This document shows positions 22,620 to 33,694 of a stretch of DNA of 33,694 nucleotides, piece after piece (position 1 is the first letter of the stretch; each line of letters begins with the position of its first letter). Below the pieces are notes generated by a model. That model ran no database searches and was not told where the DNA came from. It saw nothing but the letters and a program-made list of their open reading frames with translations. The stretch lies in assembly GCA_014904845.1 (NCBI GenBank), contig MU119591.1:1-33694 (forward strand), given 5' to 3'. A program made the position numbers and the translations under genes. The stretch comes from Acephala macrosclerotiorum. Its lineage: Eukaryota; Ascomycota; Leotiomycetes; Helotiales; Mollisiaceae.

Positions 22620-23300
22620 TAAGTTCGAATATACTAAAAAAAAAAGTATTTATTATCGAGTAATTAATCGATACTACTAAAAAAAGTACTATGAAAACGT
22701 TCGAGATTTTGTAATAAACTATAGTAATTATCAATACAAAAATAAAAAAAAATACGAGAAAGTTTTATATTTTTAAAAAATTATTTTATTATTTTATTCT
22801 ATTGAAATAAATATAATTAAATTCTTACAATATAAAATATTCGATAGTCTAATTATAATACGAAATGATTTTTTTAATTGGATTAAAATTAAACCAATAA
22901 AAAATTCGATTTTTAAAAAAATTATTAAATTTATTTACAATAATATTATTTGTAAATACGACGTTTTCAATTACATAAAATTGAACGAAAAACTCGAATT
23001 CAAAAAAATTATTATTAAAAAATTAAATAAACTCGAAATCAAACGAATTATTATTTTCGTATATAATTCGAAAATAAACGAAATAATTAAATGAAAATAT
23101 CAATTTATTATTATTATATTGATTATTTTAACAAAAAAAAACAAAAAAAATTAATTGAAATATTTACTAATTATTTTTTTTGCAAATCGAACGACTATTT
23201 ATAGACCAATTAAATGTATGCCATTCTATATAGTTTATAACAAAGAAATTGTTCTATTTATTGAGACTCGATTTTTCACTTGAAAAACTTTCAATTAAAA
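22620..23300 (+). pseudogene. Ty3/gypsy integrase (zinc finger and catalytic core, decayed)
   Basis: Same frame as RT. The HHCC zinc finger region ends with RYY-stop-KKYYENVRDFVINYSNYQ (22669-22734): the CxxC pair is now YxxY at 22720-22731, Cys-to-Tyr by G-to-A. In the core, the second catalytic Asp is Asn at 22984-22986 and the catalytic Glu is Lys at 23089-23091, followed at once by a stop. Downstream, a conserved stretch beginning NRTTIYRPIK and continuing with FYIVYNKEIVLFIET (about 23190-23270) is unusually well preserved. The protein would insert element DNA into chromosomes; this copy cannot. Confidence 0.85.
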
Positions 23301-23670
23301 CGAAATATATAATCGAACGAAGTTTTTTGAGTTGAAAATTAAACAAATTGAAATACGAAACGAAAACATAAAAAAATCGAAATTAAAAAAAAAGCGTAAT
23401 TGCAAACAAAGTCAAATATATTTCGACGTTTATTACTAAATACGAAAAAAATAAATTCGAGAAAAAAATTTCGTTTTAACATATAATATTAAATTTATTA
23501 ATTAAAATATATTTAAAAATATTAAACTATTATACAAATAATTGAATTTATATTGAGTTTATCAAATAAATCAATTAAAAAAAAATTATTTACTCGAAAA
23601 AATAAACGAGACAATAATTCGAAAATTATATATTGAGAATCGTTTAAAAAAATTCGTTAAAAGAAATAAA
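23301..23670 (+). pseudogene. pol C terminus with GPY-type motif (decayed)
   Basis: The integrase frame continues as a lysine- and arginine-rich helix region. It then reaches a GPY/F-like motif at 23539-23562, where Trp and Arg are stops and Gly-Pro has become Asn-Leu while the Tyr is kept. A basic stretch reading ENRLKKIR (about 23635-23658) is followed by stops at 23659-23661 and 23668-23670, taken as the end of pol. No chromodomain is evident after it. Confidence 0.65.
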
Positions 23671-26600
23671 TATTGAAATTTTTTAAACAATAATAAAAAC
23701 GAAAATATTATTAAATTTATTGATTTTAACGATAATAAAAATATAAATACAAAAAAAAAAACGATTAAAAAATTTCGTAATAAATAAAATACTCAAAAAA
23801 TTGAAAAAAAAATTAAAATTGTAATTTATGTTTTTAAATTTAACGAGATCAAAAAAAATAAATATATACGATTCTTTGAAAATTAAATAAATAAAAAAAA
23901 CTCGTTAAACTTCAAAATAATAGCGATTTTCTAATCGAAAAAAAATTATTTTCTTTTTTTTTATTTATAGCGATTTTATTTTTTATCGATTTTTTTTAAA
24001 ATATTTCTATTTATTTTAATAGATTCTATTTATACTTCGAAAATTCTATTTTTCTCTTATTGTAATCGAGACGATTTTATTATATAAAAAAACGAAATTA
24101 TATTATTTTTTCTTTTTTTAAAAAATTTTAAAAAATTCTAATTTTTAAAATTCACAAAAAACATTTCTCAATATATTCGAGTATTTCTAAATATATTTTA
24201 ATATATTTAAATGTATTTCGATTACATTTAATTACATTCAAATTATATAAACGTTTATTAATACAATATTTATTATAATTTATAAAAAAACTTTTTTCAA
24301 TTTTTTTTTTCTTTTTTTCAAAACTTTTTAATTACAATTTTTCAATTTTACGTCAACTCAAAAACTACAATTTCTTTTTAGTATTATTTATTTTTCTTCT
24401 TATTTTTTTAAAGTTTTAATTTGTATTACTTTATATACAAACAATTTTATCAATCGAATATACTTTATTTACTTAAGTATTTTACGATAATTTTTTTCAA
24501 AAACTTATATACATTTTTTTTATAAAAACAATTTATAAATATTTATTTTTTTTTATTTTATTTTTTTCAAAATTCATTTAATACATTTTATAAAAAATCA
24601 ATATAAAACTATTTACTTAAAACTTTCAAAATTTTTTATTCGAAATTAATACTATAATATTTCAATTACATACATCGATACATTCTAAAAATTTTCTTCG
24701 CAAAAACAAATAAATCTTACAATTTTCAATTATTTAAAACGCAAAAATATTTGTTTATTTTTTTTATATAATTTCTTTATAAATATAAAAACTTATAACT
24801 TTTTTCGATTTTATCAATAAATTTCTTCTCTTTAAATTTACGCGTTTTTTACTTTCAAAATTCGATTAATTTATTATATTATTTTTCTATATACAAATTT
24901 TATAATTCTAGTTTTTACTCTCAAAATTTTTGCGATATTATTATCATATCTTAAAAAAATACTTTATTAAACTTCGAAAATACGAATCTCGCGTACAAAA
25001 AACGAAATAAAAATAATTATAATACGTTTGTATAAATCGTATAACGCGATTTCAATAACTTATAAAAAATTATTAATAGATTATTATTTAAAAAAAAAAC
25101 AATTATAATTAGTAATATTAATAATAAATTTATAAAAACTAAAAACGTAATAAAAAAAATTTTAATTAAATAAAAAAAAAAAATTAAAAATAATATTATT
25201 TTGAAATTTTCTAGAAAAATTTTGAAATAATACACAATTTTAAATAAAGACTTTTTCTCTAAAATAAGTAAAATTGAGAAATCGCGTATCGTACTCTAAT
25301 AAATTCGATCTAATCTAATCAAAACTTTTAATAATATATTTGAATATTACAATCAAAATTTTTTTTTTCGAATTTAAATATTTTAACAATTTATCGAAAA
25401 TTCTATTAATAGATTTTACAACAAATATATATACTAAAAACTCGAGTAAATATTCCATATAAAACGTTTTGCGTTTTATGAAATTATTAAAATTATTAAT
25501 ATAATTATTATCGAAAAAAACAAAATTTGTAATATACTATTTACAAAAACACTTTTTCGATTTATCGATTACAAAAAAACATTAATATATTTAAAAAATA
25601 CAAATAACGATCTAATAATTATAAATTTAAATAAAATAAATTTAAAAAATTTAAATTTTATTTTTTATTTTTACGAATTTTTAATAATTAAAAAATATAC
25701 TAAAAATTTTTTTTCGATCTTTGCAAATAAATCTAAAAAATAATCGATTATTACTATTAATAATATAAATATTCGAAGTATCAAATCTCAAAAAACTATT
25801 AATATCAATATTTTACTTTTTTAAACAATTTCATTAACTAATAATAACAACGACGACAACGATAACGACAATAACAATATTATTATTATTAATTTTTTTG
25901 TACAAAATTTTTTACTTTTTTAAATTTTTTAAACTTTTCGAATTTTTCGATTTACTTTTTTTTTCGTTTCGATTTTTACATTAATCAAACTCAAAAAATT
26001 TACTACTAATAATAAAAAATATTACAATATATTTATATTTACACTAAAAAAATATAAAACTATTATTATTTTATTATAATTTAATATTATTTTATCTCGA
26101 TCAATTTACAAATTTTGATCAAATAATATACGCTCAATAATTGATTGCGCGTACAATATAAACAATATTTAGAAATCAAACGTTGCTTTTTTTAATACTT
26201 TGAATTTTATTAATCGCATTAAAATTCTAAATACTATTTACAATATTTACAAATACTCGTTCATTAAATAATCTTATCGAATTCATTGTATAATACTCTA
26301 CAAAAATCTCGATTTACATTTTAAAAACAACGAAAAATAAATTAAAATTATAAAAATACAATTATTCAAAATTTATAAATTATATACTAAAAAAAAAAAT
26401 TTTTAATTCGCTTAAATCTATTTTAATACTCGTTTTTAATTTATAAATATTTTTACTATTTTTCAATATAAATAAAAAACGCTAACAAAAAATCGATTTC
26501 AATTTTCGCGAATTTTTATCGTTTTTACGTTTGTTTTTTCGATTAAATTATTTATTAATTTAAAAATTGTAATAATTTTTATTTTATAAAATTTTTTCAA

Positions 26601-27863
26601 ATAAATAAAAAAAAAATATATTTTATCGCTTTTTCTTAAAAAAATTAATATACTAAAATTCTATTATCAACAAATTTTTTTTAATGAATTTTTTTTTTTG
26701 TACAATGCGTATTTTTCTCTCATTGTTCAACTTTTATAAACGAATTTTAAATTGTAATTATTGTTTTATCGATTTTCTAAAAACTATTTTTTTTATTTCG
26801 TTACTTTTTTTCAATTTATTAGACTTTATCAAAACGATAAAATTAATCAATTCTTTTACGAAGAAAAAATAAATATATTTTAAGATTTAAACTTATTATA
26901 CATTGAACTTTTTTTTTTTAATAAATTTTAAATAATTTATTCGCGATTTAACGACTATAAAAAAACGATAAATTGATTATTTCGATTCTTTAAAAAAACC
27001 ACTTAAATAAATCTTTTTTTTAGTACTAAAAATCGAATTTTAATTGAAAATTTCTTAAAATAAATTCAATTAAATATTGTAAAAAAAAAATCTTAAAAAT
27101 TGAAATTACACGTTTACAAAATAAAAACTTTTATCGATTAAAAATATACTAAAAATTTCAAAAATTCTAATTTTCTCATTTTATTCTTTGTAAATTTAAT
27201 ATTTATTAATACTAATAAAAAAATTATTAATAATACTATTTATAAGAAACTCAAAGAAATTTATAATAAATTTCAAATTTTTTTTAAAAATCGATTTCAA
27301 GAACTTTTTAACAACGAATTTTTTTTCAATAATATTTAATTTAAAAAAATCGACGCAATTTTCAATATAATCCGTTGTACGAAATTTTTAAATTATTTTA
27401 TTATTCGATATAAAATTTTCCAATAATTAAATTATTAAAACTCGTCTAATAATAGATATTTATATACTCATTAATAAAAACAAATTATAATTCAAATTAA
27501 ACTAATTTTTTAGTATTTTGAAATAAAAAAAATAAAAATATTTTTTAATAATAAATTCTTTTTTAAATACGAAATTGAAAAATTAATAGCGTTTATAAAA
27601 AATAATTAAAAATATCTAATTATTTCTAATAATAAACTTGAGTTTAAAATTCGTTTACTTTTTTTTTTCTTATTAAATTCTAAAAAAAAAAAAAAGCAAA
27701 CTATAAAAAAGTTTAACGTTAATAAAAATATTGAAAAAACTATCAAATTCTTGAAAAAAAACGACAATAATTTAAAAAATCTCGAACTTTAAATTCTTTA
27801 CTTAAAATAAATTTTTTTTCTTTTTTTAATTCTTTTCTTCGAGACTCGAGACGAGCTCGTTAT
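23671..27863 (+). other. 3' internal region of the right element, no gene recognised
   Basis: About 4.2 kb between the end of pol and the 3' LTR, inside the element. Its left-copy counterpart lies outside the window. The plus strand is rich in CpA and CpT cytosine but poor in non-CpG guanine; for example 24361-24420 has five C and two G. Stop-free stretches exist, such as 26684-26872 on the plus strand (62 codons, Phe/Leu/Ile/Lys-rich), but none shows a motif. It may hold a third coding region, a long untranslated region or an unnoticed older insertion. The last 40 bases before the LTR (27838-27876) keep CpG-dense palindromes (ctcgag, gagctc). Confidence 0.5.
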
Positions 27864-27876
27864 ATAGAGAAACGAT
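27864..27876 (+). promoter_or_regulatory. Candidate polypurine tract before the 3' LTR
   Basis: The bases reading agagaaacga end just before the LTR start at 27877, where the plus-strand primer of gypsy elements lies. It is short and interrupted by one C. Confidence 0.4.
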
Positions 27877-28135
27877 TGTAGTAAAACTATATATTCTCTC
27901 TTTAAAAATCCTTGTAAATAACTAGTTTCGAGAATAGTACTAATTACGTGTTTTTTAATATATAAAAAACTTTCGCTTACTATAGACTAATCAACAATTC
28001 TTTCTATTTCTACTTTAATTAATTGATTGATTGATTTACAAATTACAAATTATTTCGAATAAATTTAATTTACTAACTAAAACGAATTGATCTACGATTG
28101 GATTTTTTTATTTTATACTTTATTATTTTTCTATA
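27877..28135 (+). repeat. 3' LTR of the right gypsy copy
   Basis: It starts TGTAGTAAAACT and ends CTATA (from CTACA), 259 bp. It is less mutated than the 5' LTR at several CpG and TpG sites: it keeps (GATT)n, ttcgaat, aacgaattgatctacga and ctatagactaatcaac. The two LTRs of one insertion have therefore decayed independently. Confidence 0.88.
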
Positions 28136-31100
28136 ATATATATTAAATTTATTCGTCGATTTTAAATAATTTAATTATATATAAAAAGTCTATAAATTAT
28201 AAATATAATAACGAATAAATTAAAAAAAATATATATTATAATATAATAAAATTATAATTATAAACTTTTGTAATTTTTATTTAATAATTTTTCGTTTAAA
28301 TAATCGTTATCGTACTAAACTTAAAAAGTTAATTTCGTTTAATTGATTATTAATATTTAAATAATATAACGTGCGTTTATTAATAGCGTTTAATTCGATA
28401 TAATAATTTAAAATTTTTTATTATATATATTTTTTAATAATTAATCGTTTAAAATTTTAAAAATTTTAAAATAAAATAAAAAACTTTATAATTTAATAAA
28501 ACTTTGTTTTTTTGTAAATTAATTTTTATTTTATTATAAACTATTATTAAATTATTAATATTTTTATTATATTTTATTTTTTATTTTTTTTAATTATAAT
28601 TTTTTATAATAAATTATACTTTTTTACGATTCGAACGATAATATAAATAATAAAATCGAAACTCGAATTTAAATTAAATTAAAATACTCGTAATTCGAAA
28701 AATTATTTCGAAATTTTTTTTTTTTTTTTTAATATTTATTCGATTTTAATAATTCGAAATAAATAAAAATATTAAATAATAAATATAATTGATTTCGTTT
28801 ATAAAATAATTAAATTATATTAATTATTATATTTAATTTTTTATATTTAAAAATAGAAATTTATAATTAAATTTTAATTTTAAAATTTAAATATAAATTA
28901 TAATTTTATTAAAAAATAAATATTATTTATATATATAATTTTTGTAATTATTTTGAAAATTATATTATATAATATTAAATTTAATTTTTTTTTTAATTTT
29001 TAATTTTTAATTTATTAAAATTTAATCGAATATTTTAAAATTATTTTTATTATTATTATATTTAATAAAATAAATATATTTGAAAAATTTTAAAATATAT
29101 AAAAATTTATTTATAAAATTAAAAAAATAATTAATATTTTTTTATTTTAATATTTAATAAATTTTTAATATTATAAATAAATTTAATTTAAATAAAAATT
29201 ATTTTAATTATTTATTATTATAAATTATTATAATATAAAACTATTTTATAATTTTTTCGTTTTTTTATTTTTTTTTTTATTTTTCGAATATAATAAATAA
29301 GATTTTTAAAATATATTATATTTACGTTTAAATTAATAATTATTTAATTATTTTAATTCGTTTATCGATTTTAATAAAAAATAAATCGTAATTTATAATA
29401 ATTACTTTGAAATTTTATAAATTATTTTTATTTATTATTAATAAATCGTTTTTATTTATTCGTAATAAAATTTTAAAATATATAATATTAATATTATATT
29501 TTTTTTTACGAGATTTCGAGTATTAAATCTCGAAAAAAATATTTTTTAATTAAAAAAAAAATAAAAATATATCGAAATTTTAAAAATTTAAAAAAAAATA
29601 TATTATTAATTTAAAATCGAAAAAATAATTATATTAATTAAAACGCGCAAATGTAAATAATTATAAAAAAATTTAAAATATTTAATAAAATTTAATTATT
29701 TATATTATTATTAATAATTAAAAATAAAATTTTATTAAAAATTAAAATAAAAATATATACGAATTAAATAATTAAAATTTCGTATTAAAATATAAATTAT
29801 TATTAATAATTAAATTTTAAAATTATTTTTTAAAAATATAAAAAAAAATTAATAATAAAATAACGATTATTTTTATAAAAATATTATTAAAAAAATTAAA
29901 ATTATTAAAAATAAATATTTAATTCGTATAAAGTAAATTTATTTAAATTTATTTAAAATTAAAAATTAAATATTAAATATTATTTATCAATTATTAAATA
30001 TATTAAAAATAATAATAAAATTTATTTTTTTAATAATATATTATTAATTAATTTAAAAATAATAAACGTTGAATTTAATAAATTTTATTATATTATATGT
30101 ATTTAAATATTATAATAAATATAAAATCGTTTTATTTTAATCGAAAATTATTAATTATTTCGATTTTTTTTAATATATAAAATTTTTCAATATATAAAAA
30201 TAAACGTTATTTTAATTTTTTTTTATATAAAAAAATTTTATAATAAGTTTTTTTTTTAATTAAAATTAACGTTATAAAATTTTAATAACGAGAAATTATT
30301 ATTTTATAAAAAACGTATATAAAATACGAAAAATACGTATTTTAAAAAAAAATATAATATTAATTATTAAATATATAATTTTTTTTATTATTTTTAAAAA
30401 ATTAAATATTATTATAAATTAATTATTTTTCGTTTTTTAATTATAAATAAAAAATAAAATTAAATATTATTTTTTATATAATTATTTTTTATTTATATAA
30501 TATTTCTATTTTTATTTAAATTTTTTTTTTTTAATTTATATTTAATAATTTTAATTAAAAAATTTTTAAAAAACGTTTTTAAATTTAAATTTTAATATTA
30601 TATAAATATTAAAAATAAAATATAAATATATATAAAATAAATTTAATTTTTCTCGTTTATAAAATTTAAAAATCTATTTATAATTTGTTTTTTTAATAAT
30701 AATAAATTTATTTCGTTAATAAATTAATAAAAAATATATTATTTATTTTAATAAATAATAAAAATTATATTTATATCGAAAAAAATTTTAAATTTATAAA
30801 TATTTTTAATTATTATTATTTTTATAATTTTATTTTATTTTTTTCGAATTTTATTAAATATATTTAAATAAAACGTTATAATTAAACTAGAAAAAAAATC
30901 GATATTTTTTTATATAAAAAAATAAAATTTTTTAAATAAAATAATATATAAAATAATTATTAAATTCGAATATAAAAAATAAAAATTTATTAATTAATAA
31001 AATATAATAAAATTTAAAAATAAATATTTTTTTAAAAAAATTTATTTAAATCGTTATTTTATTAAATATAAAATTTTTTAATATTTTTTATTTTATAAAT

Positions 31101-33694
31101 CGTTAATATATTAAAATAAATATATTATTTATTATTTGTAATAATTTTTCGATTTTAAATATTTTAAACGAATTAATAATAATTTAAAAATATAATTATT
31201 AATATTAAATAATTTATAATTAATTATAATAATTAATTTATATATATTCGAATAAAATAAAAAAAAAAAAATTTATTATTTAATAATTAATTACGATTTT
31301 AAATATTTTAAATAATAAAAATAAATAAATATTTTATAATATATTTAATATTTATTATTAAAAAATAAAATCGTACGTATAAAAAAAAATTTATTTTAAT
31401 TTTTAAATATTTATTTTATTTTTAAAATTATAAATACTAATTATTTTTTATATATAAATATAATTTCAATATTTACTTTATAATATTAAATATTAAAATT
31501 TTTAATAAAAAATATAAATAATTTTATATAAAAAAAATGTAATAATATTTATAATATAATTTTTTTTTTTTCGTTTTTAATAATAATTTTTTTAATATTA
31601 TTAATTTTACGAATTATAAATCGTTTAATTAAATTAAATTATATTATTATTAATCGAGTTTATAATTTTTAAATATTTATAAATTTTATATTTTTTTTTT
31701 TATAAATTTAAAAAAATAAAAATATAATTTAAAATTTTTTATAAATATTTTTAAATTTAATCGATTTATTATTAATATTTAAAAATTAAAAAAAATTTAT
31801 TTTTAATATTATTAATAAATTATTTTAATTATATTTAAAAAATACGTTTAAATAATTTATAAATTTTTAAACGAAATTTTTTTAATATTTTTAAAAATTA
31901 TTTTTTACGAAAATTCGAGTTTTTATAAACGAAAAATTTTATAATCGTAAAAATAAAAATAAATTTTTTATAAATTGTATTTTTTTTATTTTTTTTAAAA
32001 AAATTTATACGAAATAAATAAATTTTTTATTTTTTTATTTTTTAATTAAAAATATATTATCGAGTATTTTTTTATAATATACGAATATTAAAATATATTT
32101 AAATTAAAAAATAAAATATAAAATCGAAATTAAAAAATTTAAATCGAAATATTATATTTTAATAAAATAAATTTTTTTATAATCGATTTTATATTATTTA
32201 TATTATTTATAAAATTTATAATTATTTAAAATTTTAAAAAAATTAACGATTTTAATTTATATAATATTAAAATTTTTAATATTTATTTAAAATAAATATT
32301 ATAATTTCAATCGTATTAATTTAATTTTTTTTTAACGTATTTAATTCGATTAATAATTTTTTAATTATAATTTAATTTTATTAATTATTTATTAAATTTT
32401 TTAAATAAATTATATATTATTTTAATCGATAATATTTTAATTATTATTTTTTTAATATTAAATAATTTTATATTAAATTTAATAAAAATATAAATTATAT
32501 ATTTTTTTTTTTAAATATATCGAAAATTATATTAATAAAAATTACGAATTTTTTCGAAAATAAAATTTAAATATTTTAATTTTTAAAAAAAATTTTTAAT
32601 TAAAATTATAATATATATTTAAATTTTTTTAATATTAAAATTATTTTTTTATTTATTATAATTATTTTATTTATTCGTTTAATATTCGACTTATTATTTG
32701 TTTTTAAAAATTATTTTTTAAAATTAAAAATTTATATATTATATAATTTTTTATTTATTTTTTTATTTATTATATTTATATTTTTTTTTATTTGTAATTA
32801 AAAATTAAAAATTTTAAATACGATTTTAAATGCGAAATTAAAAACGAAAAAAAAAATTATAAAAATTTGAATATAAAAATTTTTTTTTATATTTTTTTTA
32901 TAATAATTTTAATAATTTTTATATTAATATTTTTTTACGTATTATATTTTAAAAATATAAAAAAAAAATTTAATATATATTTTATTTTTAAAAATTATTA
33001 AAATAATATAAAACGTTATTTTAATAAATAATTTAATTTAAAATTATTACGATTTATAATATATAAAAATTTAAAAAAAAATAATTATTAATTCGTAAAT
33101 AATTTAAATTATAAATTTTTTTAATTAAAATATTTAATATTATTTATTTAATTATTATTTTTATTATTTTTAAAAAATATATTAAATTAAATATACGTAA
33201 TTAATATAATAAGTTTTTAATTAAAATTTATATTTATATATCGTTTAATAATAATATTATTATTAAACTTCGTATCGATTTTTTTTAAAAAAAAAAAATT
33301 TTTATAATCGTATTATATTTTGTGCGATTTTAGTATTTATTTTTAATTATATTATTAAAATTATTAATATTTATTTGTTTTTTATTTATAAAAACATAAA
33401 AAAATTTAATTTTTTTTTTATTTAAATATATTTTTTTATTGAGATTTTAATATTATTTTTTATTTTTAAACGTAAATTTTTTTAATTTTAATTTATTTTT
33501 TTATATATAATTTTTTATATTTTATTTATTTTAATTAATTTAAAATCGAAATATTTTTATTAAAATTAATTTTTATTTTTTTATAAATTTAATTAAAATA
33601 TTATTAAATATTTAATTATATTTAAAAATTAAATACGAATAAATTATTATTATTATTATTTTTCGATTTTATAATATATTATAATTTTTTTTTT
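28136..33694. other. Extreme AT-rich flank, C/G confined largely to CpG
   Basis: There is no gene in these 5.6 kb. Composition is as in 8156-14484: for example, in 28681-28710 three of four C and all three G are in CpG. ATAT at 28136-28139 may be the right element's target duplication. One short palindrome-like stretch, cgagatttcgag followed by taaatctcg, is at 29509-29535. I could not identify the ancestral elements. The strand bias seen inside the gypsy element stops here. Confidence 0.65.

Larger units (their letters stand above)
15816..28135 (+). mobile_element. Ty3/gypsy LTR retrotransposon, full-length right copy (RIP-degraded)
   Basis: The element is 12,320 bp, bounded by two 259 bp direct LTRs (15816-16074 and 27877-28135), with possible ATAT duplications outside. 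In order it holds: LTR, about 3.5 kb without recognisable domains (gag side), pol at about 19650-23660, then 4.2 kb of unknown content before the 3' LTR. Class assignment rests on RT, the post-RT FxGxxxYYR motif, the integrase HHCC and core regions, a GPY-type C terminus, and RT lying before integrase, the Ty3/gypsy order. A solo LTR of the same family is nested inside pol. The plus strand keeps many CpA and CpT cytosines but few non-CpG guanines, so mutation was strand-biased. It is large for a fungal gypsy element, which may reflect a third coding region or undetected nested insertions. Confidence 0.85.

Noticed and set aside
25017..25235. 72-codon minus-strand open frame, highly hydrophobic
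   Set aside because: No motif, antisense in the post-pol region, composition-driven.
28136..33694. Third copy of the gypsy element or of 8156-14484
   Set aside because: I looked for shared CpG-containing words and found no consistent series; apparent matches were short and low-complexity.

Overview
The window reads as a gene-poor, extremely AT-rich block of a filamentous ascomycete (Pezizomycotina) nuclear genome: heterochromatin, possibly pericentromeric, made of old transposable elements hit by repeat-induced point mutation (RIP). I see no intact host gene, tRNA, rRNA or CRISPR array. The organism call rests on a Ty3/gypsy element of fungal type whose coding capacity was destroyed by C-to-T and G-to-A transitions with very few indels. 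No species is claimed.

Layout. (1) 1-8155: a Ty3/gypsy LTR retrotransposon on the minus strand, cut by the window edge inside pol, with its 5' LTR at about 7904-8155 and a roughly 750 bp MITE-like insertion at 7091-7850. (2) 8156-14484: extreme AT-rich sequence in which surviving C and G are nearly all in CpG. (3) 14485-15580: the only island of ordinary composition, with about two copies of a 207 bp tandem repeat loaded with GC-rich hairpins and closed by a long palindrome. Its origin is unknown, perhaps organellar. (4) 15816-28135: a second, full-length copy of the same gypsy element on the plus strand (12.3 kb, two 259 bp LTRs, possible ATAT target duplication). A 254 bp solo LTR of the same family is nested in it at 20029-20282 with an ATAT duplication. 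(5) 28136-33694: again extreme AT-rich sequence with C/G mostly in CpG.

The two gypsy copies lie head to head, so 1-8155 is the degenerate reverse complement of about 15816-23590. Aligning the arms explains most of the window. The left arm supplies the empty site for the nested solo LTR. It also shows which cytosines were lost in one copy and kept in the other, and which short deletions are private to the left copy.

Decayed pol is readable in one frame on the plus strand of the right copy (about 19650-23660). RT, the FxGxxxYYR connection motif, the integrase zinc finger and core, and a GPY-type C terminus are recognisable, with catalytic residues replaced as G-to-A changes predict. Nothing here should be functional. 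The best candidates for something undescribed are the hairpin-rich 207 bp repeat island and the CpG-sparing, strand-biased mutation pattern.
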